From Clostridium cavendishii DSM 21758 (lineage in GTDB: Bacteria; Bacillota; Clostridia; Clostridiales; Clostridiaceae), in contig NZ_FQZB01000017.1 in NCBI RefSeq assembly GCF_900141845.1, positions 1 through 64,000 of the forward strand: a stretch of 64,000 nt of DNA, read 5' to 3'. Position numbers and translations under genes: made by a program. Below are positions 14,914 through 24,217 of the stretch, one piece after another. The notes under the pieces are model-generated. The model made no database searches, was not told where the DNA came from, and saw only the letters and a program-made list of their open reading frames with translations. The first letter of the stretch is position 1. Each line of letters opens with the position of its first letter.

Positions 14914-16806
14914 ATGAAAAAAATGTGGAGAACAGGCTTAGTCGGTCTGCTTTTATTTTTGTCTATATTTGGAGTAACTATCTTTAGTTTGCCTGCGAAA
15001 AAGGTAATGGCAAGCAGTTTTGACAATGCAGTAACCTTCTATAATAATTATGATTCTGATATTGTTTTTAGAGATGGATATTTTTATTATGCAACAAAAG
15101 GAAAAGCTTCTACTGTAAATAGAAATACCACTAATTGGGGAACTATTGGTTATAGAATGAAGGTAACTACAAGTTCAAAGTCAGCATATATTTATTTCAA
15201 ATTATCTGGTTATACAGTAGAAATGGTGGATGAAGTATCATCACATGGCTATATCTATGATTTATGCAGAATCGACCTTAGTTATGTTAAATCAAAACTG
15301 GCACAAGAAAATAGTACAGTTTACAATGAGTTTATAATTAATGGCGGTTATTTGGTAGTAGATAGCTGTATGATAACAATTAAGATTGATGAAGACGGAA
15401 ATCGTAAAAATAGTGGTTCTATGGATGAAGAAGGAAACTTCAGAGGAAAAGTATATACGAACTATTCTGGAATTGCAAATGCTGCGCCTTGGGATAATCC
15501 TAGTTCCTTACACAATTATTTTAATAAAACTATAAATTATGTTACTGAATTAAAGTCAAGACAAATTGTGTATGTAAGGTATCAACAAGATAATGGTGAT
15601 TACGGAAGTTATGATACAGTAATTAACAAAGATTATGTATATGGTGAAACTGTTTCATGGTCAAGGGCAGAAGATGAATGCTATAATGCAGCAAGTATTT
15701 CATATACAGCGAAAGAGGAAAAGACTTCTTATATTTCTGTTACAAGAAAGAAATATACTGTGAGTGTGAGCGCTGGTACAGGAATAGAGAGTGTTGCAGG
15801 CGGAGGAAGCTATTATTATGGTGCAAGCTGCATTGTTGATGCAAATGTGAAAACAGGATATACTTGGGCAAATTGGAGCGGTACTTATAGCTCTAATAAT
15901 AAAAAATATACTTTTACGGTAACTGGAAATGTAAGCTTAAAGGCAAATGCAGAAGCAAATACTTATTATATTGTATTTCATGCTAATGGTGGAAGCGGTA
16001 CTATGGAAACATTGACTTGCAAATATGGTAAATCCTATACTTTACCAGCAATGGGCTTTACTCCACCGACTCACCCTAATACTTACTTAGGATGGAATAC
16101 AGACCCTAACGCCTTTTCAGCTAAGTTTACAGAAAGACAGACAATTAAGAATCTGACAAGTGTAAATGGATATACCTTTTATTTCTACGCAATATGGGAT
16201 TATGCACCAGATTTAAGCGCGTATGATCGTTTCTTTACTTTATATGAAGCACAAACAGGAGTAATTACAGAATCGGAGCTTCTAAGAACAGTAAAATCTA
16301 CAGATAGAGAAGATGGAACAACAACGGTGAGGGTTAAAAATTATTCAGCTTCTAAATTTACTAGATTTACAAGCTCTGGTGAGACTAATGTAACATATGT
16401 GACTATAGACAGCCATAATAATAAGACAGAAAAACAGATAAAAGTTGCTATAGTAGACACAGAAGCAACTAATGAAGGAGCTATGGATTTTGACGGAATA
16501 AAGAAATATGCAAGGTTTATTAGTCCTAAACATTACTTAGAGACTTATTTAAGTGGGGGTCTTGAAACTACTTCAGAATGGAAGAGTGAAGCAGATTATA
16601 GTAATACATTATCGGAAGCTATGAATAATATTAAAAGTAAAAATGGTAATTGGTCACATACAGTACAAACGTGGGGGTTTAACAAAGCAGATATTGATTT
16701 GGTGAAACAGTATGTAACTAAAAATGGTATGGGAAATTCTAAAAATGAAAATGCATTAGAAGGATTTTTAAAAAGCTTTAGGGAGCAAATATATCTTAAA
16801 AAATAG
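14914..16806 (+). CDS. secreted protein with InlB B-like (Flg_new) repeats, putative pilus-associated adhesin
   Basis: A 630-aa protein with a signal peptide (basic start, hydrophobic core about 8-28, likely cut after VMAS). A unique N-terminal region is followed by a repeat region with the bacterial InlB B/Flg_new signature (IVFHANGGSGTM ... LGWNTDP ... FYAIWDY) near residues 350-430 and a related divergent repeat before it (YTWANWSGTYSS). There is no LPxTG signal and no C-terminal membrane helix, so it may be held by the pilus or released. The ATG at 14914 follows AAAGGAAAT. As the last and largest gene of the module it is a good candidate for the contact protein. Confidence 0.7.
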   Translation: MKKMWRTGLVGLLLFLSIFGVTIFSLPAKKVMASSFDNAVTFYNNYDSDIVFRDGYFYYATKGKASTVNRNTTNWGTIGYRMKVTTSSKSAYIYFKLSGYTVEMVDEVSSHGYIYDLCRIDLSYVKSKLAQENSTVYNEFIINGGYLVVDSCMITIKIDEDGNRKNSGSMDEEGNFRGKVYTNYSGIANAAPWDNPSSLHNYFNKTINYVTELKSRQIVYVRYQQDNGDYGSYDTVINKDYVYGETVSWSRAEDECYNAASISYTAKEEKTSYISVTRKKYTVSVSAGTGIESVAGGGSYYYGASCIVDANVKTGYTWANWSGTYSSNNKKYTFTVTGNVSLKANAEANTYYIVFHANGGSGTMETLTCKYGKSYTLPAMGFTPPTHPNTYLGWNTDPNAFSAKFTERQTIKNLTSVNGYTFYFYAIWDYAPDLSAYDRFFTLYEAQTGVITESELLRTVKSTDREDGTTTVRVKNYSASKFTRFTSSGETNVTYVTIDSHNNKTEKQIKVAIVDTEATNEGAMDFDGIKKYARFISPKHYLETYLSGGLETTSEWKSEADYSNTLSEAMNNIKSKNGNWSHTVQTWGFNKADIDLVKQYVTKNGMGNSKNENALEGFLKSFREQIYLKK

Positions 16807-16847
16807 TGACAATTGAGATTATCTTAATAATAAAAAATTAAAAATAC

Positions 16848-16889
16848 GGCGTATATCAACTGATATTAAGAGTTGATATGCGCCTTTTT
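16848..16889 (+). terminator. strong hairpin between pilus module and relaxase gene
   Basis: GGCGTATATCAACT / AGTTGATATGCGCC followed by TTTTT; ends just before the ribosome site of the relaxase gene. Confidence 0.82.
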
Positions 16890-16906
16890 GATTGGAGGAA
16901 TTTTTA

Positions 16907-18097
16907 TTGGAAGAAAACTCATGGTTAAAAGAATTGAAAGAAAAGAGAGGGGAATATGGCATTTCACAAAACAAGCTTGCGGTAGCTTCTGGGATTACAA
17001 GGCAGTATTTAAGTGACATTGAAACTGGTAAGGTTAGTCCATCCACAGAGCTTCAAGTATCTATTTCAAAAGCATTAGAACGGTTTAATCCAGATTCACC
17101 ACTAGAAATGCTTTTCGACTATGTTAGAATTCGTTTCCCAACACTTGATGTTAAGCACATTGTAGAAGATGTTTTGAGGCTGAAACTGTCATATATGCTT
17201 CATAAAGATTATGGTTTTTACTCTTATTCAGAACATTATTGCATGGGTGATATTTTTATACTTGTATCTGGAGAAGAAGAAAAAGGTGTGCTTGTGGAAC
17301 TGAAAGGGCGTGGCTGCCGTCAGTTTGAAAATTATCTTCTTGCACAGGAGCGAAGCTGGTATGAATTTTTTATGGATGCACTGGTGGAAGATGGTGTAAT
17401 GAAACGGCTTGATCTCGCTATAAATGACAAATTAGGAATTTTAAATATTCCTAATCTCACAGAAAAATGCAGGAATGAGGAATGTGTTTCTGTTTTCCGC
17501 AGTTTTAAGAATTATAGAAGTGGTGAACTTGTACGCAAAGATGAAAAGGAGTGTATGGGAAATACGCTATACATTGGTTCATTACAAAGTGAGGTTTACT
17601 TTTGCATTTATGAAAAAGATTATGAACAGTATAAGAAAAATAATATTCCAATAGAAGATGCAGAAGTTAAGAATCGTTTTGAAATTAGATTGAAAAATGA
17701 AAGAGCTTATTACGCTATTAGAGATTTGATGTATTATGACAATCCAGAGAGTACAGCTTTTAAAATTATCAACAGATATGTTCGCTTCGTGGATAAAGAA
17801 GATAAAAAACCTCGCAGCGATTGGAAAGTAAATAATGAATGGGCTTGGTTTCTTGGAGAAAATCGAGAATCTATGAATCTTACTACAAAGCCAGAGCCTT
17901 ATTCATTCAGAAAAACTTTAAATTGGATTTCTCGTCAAGTTGCACCAACTTTAAAAATGGCTATGAAGCTTGATGAAATTAATAACACACAATTTATAAA
18001 TGAAATTATAACCAATGCAGAGCTTAAAGAAAAACATGAGAAGATTTTAAAACAGCAGGCGGCTACAGCTAAGGAGGTGATAACTTATCCTGAGTAA
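16907..18097 (+). CDS. mobT: MobT-type relaxase (Rep_trans family), Tn916 Orf20-like
   Basis: A 396-aa relaxase that nicks oriT. It has an N-terminal XRE helix-turn-helix (about 18-45, ISQNKLAVASGITRQYLSD) and a replication-initiator-like catalytic domain (about 60-380) as in Tn916 Orf20 and ICEBs1 NicK. Its family is related to rolling-circle Rep proteins. Visible conserved parts include KRLDLAIND and KNRFEIRLKNERA. TTG at 16907 is chosen since GGAGG at 16893-16897 precedes it; an in-frame TTG at 16892 overlaps the site. Unlike Tn916, the gene is separated from oriT by the pilus module. Confidence 0.88.
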   Translation: MEENSWLKELKEKRGEYGISQNKLAVASGITRQYLSDIETGKVSPSTELQVSISKALERFNPDSPLEMLFDYVRIRFPTLDVKHIVEDVLRLKLSYMLHKDYGFYSYSEHYCMGDIFILVSGEEEKGVLVELKGRGCRQFENYLLAQERSWYEFFMDALVEDGVMKRLDLAINDKLGILNIPNLTEKCRNEECVSVFRSFKNYRSGELVRKDEKECMGNTLYIGSLQSEVYFCIYEKDYEQYKKNNIPIEDAEVKNRFEIRLKNERAYYAIRDLMYYDNPESTAFKIINRYVRFVDKEDKKPRSDWKVNNEWAWFLGENRESMNLTTKPEPYSFRKTLNWISRQVAPTLKMAMKLDEINNTQFINEIITNAELKEKHEKILKQQAATAKEVITYPE

Positions 18098-18141
18098 AAG
18101 GCTGCCTATCAAATAATTTAAATAATGGGAGGAGAAATTTT

Positions 18142-18363
18142 ATGAATTTCGGACAAAATTTATACAATTGGTTTTTATCAAATGCTCAATCTTTAGTACT
18201 TATGGCAATTGTGATTATTGGAGTATATTTAGGATTCAAACGTGAGTTCTCAAAACTTATTGGATTTTTAGTTATTGCTTTAATTGCTGTTGGTCTTGTA
18301 TTCAATGCATCTGGAGTTAAGGATAGTCTATTACAATTATTCAATAAAATTATAGGAGTATAA
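18142..18363 (+). CDS. TcpD-like small membrane protein (Tn916 Orf19 position)
   Basis: A 73-aa protein with two hydrophobic helices (about 15-32 and 37-56) and a short polar tail. Size, position after the relaxase gene and helix pattern fit TcpD, a membrane component of Gram-positive transfer systems. GGGAGGAG precedes the ATG. Confidence 0.72.
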   Translation: MNFGQNLYNWFLSNAQSLVLMAIVIIGVYLGFKREFSKLIGFLVIALIAVGLVFNASGVKDSLLQLFNKIIGV

Positions 18364-18387
18364 TAATAAAAAAAATTAATTCCTATT

Positions 18388-18424
18388 AAAACAGTGAATC
18401 TAGTGAGGTTTGCTGTTTTTTTAT
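18388..18424 (+). terminator. hairpin before ardA
   Basis: AAACAG / CTGTTT with inner partial pairing, followed by a T-run. The stem is weaker than others in the series. Confidence 0.55.
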
Positions 18425-18456
18425 ATTTAATTTTAGAAAGGATTTGATGTTTTTAT

Positions 18457-18957
18457 ATGGAAATGCAAGTTTATATTGCAAATTTAGGTAAATACAATGA
18501 AGGTGAATTGGTTGGCGCTTGGTTTACTCCACCTATTGACATAGAAGACATGAAAGAAAAAATAGGCTTAAATGGTGAATATGAAGAATACGCCATACAT
18601 GATTATGAATTACCTTTTGATATTGACGAATATACTCCAATTGAAGAAATTAACCGCTTATGTGCTTTGGCTGAGGAACTGGAAGGAACATCTATCGAAT
18701 TTGAAATGAGAGAGATTCAAAGAACCTTTTTCAGTAGCTTTGAGGAAATGGCGGAGCATGTTGATGATATTATACATTATCCAGATTGTGATGATATGGA
18801 AGACGTAGCACGTTATTATATTGAAGAAACAGGAGATTTCGGGGAAATGCCAGCTAGTTTGCAAAACTATATTGATTATGAAGCTTATGGACGAGATCTA
18901 GAGTTGAATGGAAATTTTCTTGTTACAGCTCATGGTGTTTTTGAATATATAGGATAA
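18457..18957 (+). CDS. ardA: ArdA antirestriction protein (Tn916 Orf18-like)
   Basis: A 166-aa highly acidic protein of the ArdA family, a DNA mimic that blocks type I restriction enzymes when the element enters a new host. Hallmarks are QVYIANLGKYNEG at the start, GAWFTPP, the IHDYELPFDIDEYT segment and the closing FEYIG. Its many Asp/Glu residues match the DNA-mimic fold. It keeps its normal Tn916 place between Orf19- and Orf17-type genes. Together with Thoeris the element carries both anti-host and anti-phage functions. Confidence 0.9.
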   Translation: MEMQVYIANLGKYNEGELVGAWFTPPIDIEDMKEKIGLNGEYEEYAIHDYELPFDIDEYTPIEEINRLCALAEELEGTSIEFEMREIQRTFFSSFEEMAEHVDDIIHYPDCDDMEDVARYYIEETGDFGEMPASLQNYIDYEAYGRDLELNGNFLVTAHGVFEYIG

Positions 18958-19002
18958 AAAAATTAAATGTAAACATTCAATAACAAATAATTGATTTTAT
19001 AC

Positions 19003-19032
19003 GGCAGTTCTTATTTATAGAGCTGCCTTTTT
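19003..19032 (+). terminator. hairpin before tcpE
   Basis: GGCAG..CT / AG..CTGCC followed by TTTTTT, ending 30 bp before the ATG at 19061. Confidence 0.72.
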
Positions 19033-19060
19033 TCTATTGTAAAAAAGAAAGGAGCATTAC

Positions 19061-19453
19061 ATGAAAAAAATAAGAAGTTATACAAGTATTTGGTCAGTGG
19101 AAAAAGTGCTTTATTCTATTAATGACTTTAAGTTACCATTTCCAATTACTTTTACACAAATGACATGGTTTGTTTTATCGCTATTTGCTGTCATGCTGTT
19201 AGGAAATTTACCGCCACTTTCTATGATTGGTGGAGCTTTTTTAAAGTATTTTGGAATTCCTATGGCTATTACTTGGTTTATGTGTCAGAAGACCTTTGAC
19301 GGAAAAAAGCCTTATGGATTTTTAAAATCAGTCATTGCATATAGTGTAAGACATAAGGTAACTTATGCAGGAAAGCCAGTAAAGCTTCACAATCAGAAGA
19401 TGAATGAAGCAATAACAATAGTAAGGAGTGAAGTTTATGGCATATCCGATTAA
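19061..19453 (+). CDS. TcpE-family transfer protein (Tn916 Orf17-like)
   Basis: A 130-aa protein with a basic N terminus and two hydrophobic helices (about 38-52 and 58-82), followed by a basic tail (FLKSVIAYSVRHKVTY). Members are inner-membrane parts of the Gram-positive conjugation channel. The reading frame overlaps the start of the VirB4 gene, so translation is probably coupled. Confidence 0.85.
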   Translation: MKKIRSYTSIWSVEKVLYSINDFKLPFPITFTQMTWFVLSLFAVMLLGNLPPLSMIGGAFLKYFGIPMAITWFMCQKTFDGKKPYGFLKSVIAYSVRHKVTYAGKPVKLHNQKMNEAITIVRSEVYGISD

Positions 19454-21884
19454 ATATATTGAAAATAATCTGGTTTGGAATCATGATGGAGAATGTTTTG
19501 CTTATTATGAGCTTATACCATATAATTATTCTTTTCTGTCAGCAGAACAGAAATTTATTGTACATGACAGCTTTCGCCAGTTAATAGCCCAAAATCGTGA
19601 TGGAAAAATTCATGCATTACAGATTAGCACAGAATCCAGCATACAGGCAACGCAGGAACGCTCTAAGCAGGAAGTGACAGGTAGGCTTAAAGAAGTTGCA
19701 TATGAAAAAATAGACGAGCAGACAGAAGCATTAATTTCCATGATTGGTGATAATCAGATTGATTATAGATTTTTTATTGGTTTTAAGCTTCTCTTAAATG
19801 AGCAGGAATTAACAATAAAAAATATTAGGCAAGAAGTAGTAAATGTACTATCAGATTTTTTAAAGGACGTAAATCACAAGGCTATGGGTGATTTTGTTTC
19901 AATGAGCAATAATGAAATTGGACGTTTTGCAAAGATGGAAAAACTATTAGAAAATAAAATATCTAGGCGTTTTAAAGTAAGAAAATTAAATAAGAATGAC
20001 TTTGGTTATCTTATTGAGCATTTATATGGACAAACTGGAACAGCTTATGAAGACTATGAATATTATTTACCTAATAAGAAATTTAAGAATGAAACCTTGG
20101 TAAAACGTTATGATTTATTGAAGCCAACTCGCTGTTTGGTTGAGGAAAATCAGAGATATTTAAAAATTGAACATGAAGAATCAACAACATATGTTGCTTA
20201 CTTTACAATTAATTCTATTGTGGGCGAATTAGATTTTCCATCTTCCGAGATTTTTTATTATCAGCAGCAGCAATTTACTTTTCCTATTGATACAAGTATG
20301 AATGTAGAAATAGTAGCAAATAAAAAAGCTTTATCTACGATTCGTAATAAGAAAAAAGAATTGAAAGACCTTGATAATCATGCTTTGGAAAGTGATACAG
20401 AAACAAGCTCAAATGTTATGGAAGCTTTGGACAGTGTAAATGAGCTTGAAACAAGTTTAGACCAAAGTAAGGAATCTATGTACAAGCTTAGTTATGTGGT
20501 GAGGGTATCTGCGCCAGATATAGAAGAATTGAAGCGTAGATGTAATGAGGTTAAAGACTTTTACGACGATTTGAATGTTAAACTTGTTAGACCTTTTGGA
20601 GATATGATGGGTTTACACAATGAATTTATTCCTGCGAGTAAAAGGTATATGAATGATTATATACAATATGTTACTTCTGATTTCCTTGCTGGTTTAGGTT
20701 TTGGGGCAACTCAAATGCTTGGAGAAACAGAAGGAATTTATATAGGCTATAATCTTGATACAGGAAGAAATGTATATTTAAAACCTGCTCTTGCAAGTCA
20801 AGGAGTTAAAGGTTCTGTAACTAATGCTTTGGCAGCTGCTTTTGTTGGTTCATTGGGTGGAGGGAAATCATTTTCTAATAATATGATTGTTTATTATTCT
20901 GTATTATTTGGAGCACAGGCTGTTATTGTAGACCCTAAGTCGGAACGTGGAAACTGGAAAGAAACACTACCAGAAATTGCGGAAGAAATTAATATAGTAA
21001 ATCTTACAAGTGAAGAGAGTAATAAAGGATTGCTTGACCCTTATGTGATTATGAAAAGACCAAAGGATTCAGAAAGTTTAGCAATTGATATATTAACTTT
21101 CCTCACAGGTATTTCTTCACGTGATGGCGAAAGATTTCCAGTATTAAGAAAAGCGATTAGAGCTGTTACAAAGAGTGAAAAAAGAGGGCTTTTATTAGTT
21201 ATAGATAAATTAAGAGCTGAAAATACTGTTATAAGTAATAGTATTGCAGAGCATATTGAATCATTTATAGATTATGATTTTGCACACTTATTATTTTCAG
21301 ACGGTTCTATTTCTCAATCTATAAGTTTAGAAAAACAGTTAAATATTATACAGGTTGCTGATTTAGTGCTTCCAGATAAAGAAACTTCTTTTGAGGAATA
21401 TACGACAATGGAACTTCTTTCAGTGGCTATGTTAATTGTTATCAGTACTTTTGCCCTTGATTTTATTCACTCTGACCGCAGTATTTTTAAAATTGTAGAC
21501 CTTGATGAAGCTTGGAGTTTTTTACAGGTAGCACAGGGAAAAACACTTTCTATGAAGCTGGTGCGTGCTGGTAGGGCTATGAATGCAGGAGTATATTTTG
21601 TAACTCAGAACACAGATGACCTGCTAGATGAAAAGCTTAAAAATAATCTAGGATTAAAATTTGCTTTCCGTTCTACAGACATTAATGAGATAAAGAAAAC
21701 TTTAGAATTTTTTGGAGTAGATAAGGAGGATGAAAACAACCAGAAACGCTTACGTGATTTGGAAAATGGACAATGCCTTGTAAGTGATTTATACGGTAGA
21801 GTTGGCGTGATACAGTTCCATCCAATTTTTGAAGAATTGCTTCATGCTTTTGATACTCGCCCACCAGTGAGAAAAGAGGTGTAG
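19437..21884 (+). CDS. VirB4-type ATPase (TcpF, Tn916 Orf16-like)
   Basis: An 815-aa motor ATPase of the transfer channel. An N-terminal VirB4 domain (about 1-420) is followed by the ATPase core with Walker A GSLGGGKS near residue 470 and Walker B IVDLDEAWSFL near 690. The FVTQNTDD sensor segment follows. The ATG at 19437 is preferred, as AAGGAG lies 8 bp upstream; a GTG at 19428 is less likely. It overlaps tcpE by 17 bp. The channel is completed by the VirB6-like and NlpC/P60 proteins encoded next. Confidence 0.93.
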   Translation: MAYPIKYIENNLVWNHDGECFAYYELIPYNYSFLSAEQKFIVHDSFRQLIAQNRDGKIHALQISTESSIQATQERSKQEVTGRLKEVAYEKIDEQTEALISMIGDNQIDYRFFIGFKLLLNEQELTIKNIRQEVVNVLSDFLKDVNHKAMGDFVSMSNNEIGRFAKMEKLLENKISRRFKVRKLNKNDFGYLIEHLYGQTGTAYEDYEYYLPNKKFKNETLVKRYDLLKPTRCLVEENQRYLKIEHEESTTYVAYFTINSIVGELDFPSSEIFYYQQQQFTFPIDTSMNVEIVANKKALSTIRNKKKELKDLDNHALESDTETSSNVMEALDSVNELETSLDQSKESMYKLSYVVRVSAPDIEELKRRCNEVKDFYDDLNVKLVRPFGDMMGLHNEFIPASKRYMNDYIQYVTSDFLAGLGFGATQMLGETEGIYIGYNLDTGRNVYLKPALASQGVKGSVTNALAAAFVGSLGGGKSFSNNMIVYYSVLFGAQAVIVDPKSERGNWKETLPEIAEEINIVNLTSEESNKGLLDPYVIMKRPKDSESLAIDILTFLTGISSRDGERFPVLRKAIRAVTKSEKRGLLLVIDKLRAENTVISNSIAEHIESFIDYDFAHLLFSDGSISQSISLEKQLNIIQVADLVLPDKETSFEEYTTMELLSVAMLIVISTFALDFIHSDRSIFKIVDLDEAWSFLQVAQGKTLSMKLVRAGRAMNAGVYFVTQNTDDLLDEKLKNNLGLKFAFRSTDINEIKKTLEFFGVDKEDENNQKRLRDLENGQCLVSDLYGRVGVIQFHPIFEELLHAFDTRPPVRKEV

Positions 21885-21886
21885 CA

Positions 21887-24217
21887 ATGAGGCAAGCAAA
21901 ACTAAAGAAACAGAAAGAAAAATTTAATTGGCATCGTGCAGGGAAAATAGCAATTACGATACTTATGGTATTAGTGATTGCTATTTTTACATTGGCAATG
22001 ATTGGAACAGTAGCACATGCAGCAGGGCTTGTTGATGATACAGTAAAAGCAGGTAATGAATACAGTAAATATCCATTAGATAATTACCAACTTGATTTTT
22101 ATGTAGATAATAGCTGGGATTGGCTACCTTGGAATTGGATTGATGGAATTGGAAAACAGGTTATGTATGGGTTATATGCAATTACAAATTTTATATGGAC
22201 TATCAGTCTGTTTTTATCTAATGCTACAGGCTATTTAGTACAGGAAGCATATTCTCTTGATTTTATATCAGCAACAGCAGATTCAATTGGAAAGAATATG
22301 CAGGTTATAGCAGGTATTAGTACAAGTGGCTTTTCTATAAGTGGATTCTATGGAGGTTTTTTACTAATTTTCATTTTGATACTTGGAATTTATGTTGGAT
22401 ATATAGGACTTATCAAAAGAGAAACTACAAAAGCCATTCATTCAGTTGTAAATTTTATTGTGGTTTTTGTATTGTCAGCCGCATTTATTGCTTATGCACC
22501 AGACTATATTCAAAAAATTAATGGTTTCTCGGCTGACATTAGTAATGCTAGTTTATCAATTGGTACAAAAATTGTAATGCCAAATACTAAAAGTAAAGGA
22601 AAAGATAGTGTAGACCTTATTCGTGATAGTTTATTTTCAATACAGGTAAAGCAGCCTTGGTTACTACTGCAATATGAGAACTCTGATATAAAAACTGTTG
22701 GCGAAAATCGAGTGGAAAGTTTGCTTTCTACAAGCCCTGACACTAATAACGGCAAAGACAGAGAGGATATAGTAAAAAAGGAAATAGAAGATAAGAAAAA
22801 TACTAATCTCACCATCACAAAAACTATTAATAGGTTGGGGATGGTGTTTTTTCTTTTTATCTTCAATATTGGAATTTCAGCCTTTGTGTTCATGCTTACT
22901 GGTATCATGATTTTTTCACAGGTTTTGTTTATCATTTATGCAATGTTTTTACCAGTGAGTTTTCTACTAAGTATGATACCAACTTTTGAAAGCATGATAA
23001 AGCGAGCTATTATGAAATTGTTTAATACGATTATGTCAAGAGCTGGTATTACACTTATTGTAACGACTGCTTTTAGCATTTCTACTATGCTTTATAGTCT
23101 ATCTACTGCATATCCTTTTTTTCTAATAGCTTTTTTACAGATAGTTACCTTTGCAGGTATTTATTTTAAGCTAGGTGATTTAATGAGCATGTTCTCACTT
23201 CAAAGTGGAGAATCGCAAAGCATGGGAAGACAGGTTTTAAGAAGACCACGTATGCTTATGATGGCTCATATGCACCGCTTACAACATAAGCTTGGACGTT
23301 CAATTGCAGCTAATGGAAAGAAATCTAATAAAGGTAAAAAAAGTGGTACTTCTGGAGCTTATGCTTCGAGAGCTGCACAAGCAGACCATACAAGACCAGA
23401 TGAAGGTCAAGAAGAAAATTTAAATAAAACATCATTTGGGAAAAGAGCAGGACAGGCAGTAGGAAAGGTAATGGATACTAAAGACCATATCAAAGATATG
23501 GCAGGGGAATTCAAAGAACAAGCACAGGATTTGCCAGTAAATGCAAGGTATGTTTTGTATCATGGAAAATCACAAATTAAGAATGGAATTTCTGACTTTA
23601 AAACCAGTGTAACAGGTACAAGAAAAGCAAGACAACAAGAAAGAAAAGATAAAGAAGATAAGCGTAGAATGACAATTGCAGAACGTCGCTCTAATATGGA
23701 GCAAGCAGGTAAAAGTAAAGCTCAAAATTCTACAGAGCCTAATAAAATGAATAATTCACTACATGAAAGACCTGCTACAACTTCAACTCGTGAAACTACT
23801 GCTAATCATACTAAAAAAGATGGAGCACAAACTAGGCAAACTACTATAGCGAATGATAACAAAGATAGGAAGATTACTAACAGACCAAATGAAAAAATTA
23901 TTAAAGAACCTACGGAAAAATTAAATGGTGGAATTTCAGATAATCCAATAGTAAATAAAGAACGTAAAATTGTGAAAAAAGATGGAGTTCAAAGAAAAAT
24001 AGAGCGTAAACCTGTATCTGATAAGCAAGATAATAGGACTTCAAACATAGAAAAACAGCCAGCTAAAGTTGAATATTCCGTATCAAAGGAGAAAGGGTTT
24101 CAAAGAAAATCTGTAAAAGAAAATAGAATTATTGTTAATCGTAGAGCAAACAAGCAAAAGAAATTTACAATTGCTAAAAGTCCTCAATTTATAAGGAAAA
24201 GAGGGGATAAGAAATGA
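21887..24217 (+). CDS. VirB6-like multi-spanning channel protein (TcpH, Tn916 Orf15-like)
   Basis: A 776-aa membrane protein. It has a signal-like first helix ending in AHA (about 15-43), a helix cluster (about 90-215) and a second cluster (about 310-430), then a charged tail of about 320 residues rich in Lys, Gln and Glu (KARQQERKDKEDKRRM). The tail is probably cytosolic and may contact the ATPases. The gene starts 2 bp after the VirB4 stop and shares ATGA with the next gene. Confidence 0.88.
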   Translation: MRQAKLKKQKEKFNWHRAGKIAITILMVLVIAIFTLAMIGTVAHAAGLVDDTVKAGNEYSKYPLDNYQLDFYVDNSWDWLPWNWIDGIGKQVMYGLYAITNFIWTISLFLSNATGYLVQEAYSLDFISATADSIGKNMQVIAGISTSGFSISGFYGGFLLIFILILGIYVGYIGLIKRETTKAIHSVVNFIVVFVLSAAFIAYAPDYIQKINGFSADISNASLSIGTKIVMPNTKSKGKDSVDLIRDSLFSIQVKQPWLLLQYENSDIKTVGENRVESLLSTSPDTNNGKDREDIVKKEIEDKKNTNLTITKTINRLGMVFFLFIFNIGISAFVFMLTGIMIFSQVLFIIYAMFLPVSFLLSMIPTFESMIKRAIMKLFNTIMSRAGITLIVTTAFSISTMLYSLSTAYPFFLIAFLQIVTFAGIYFKLGDLMSMFSLQSGESQSMGRQVLRRPRMLMMAHMHRLQHKLGRSIAANGKKSNKGKKSGTSGAYASRAAQADHTRPDEGQEENLNKTSFGKRAGQAVGKVMDTKDHIKDMAGEFKEQAQDLPVNARYVLYHGKSQIKNGISDFKTSVTGTRKARQQERKDKEDKRRMTIAERRSNMEQAGKSKAQNSTEPNKMNNSLHERPATTSTRETTANHTKKDGAQTRQTTIANDNKDRKITNRPNEKIIKEPTEKLNGGISDNPIVNKERKIVKKDGVQRKIERKPVSDKQDNRTSNIEKQPAKVEYSVSKEKGFQRKSVKENRIIVNRRANKQKKFTIAKSPQFIRKRGDKK

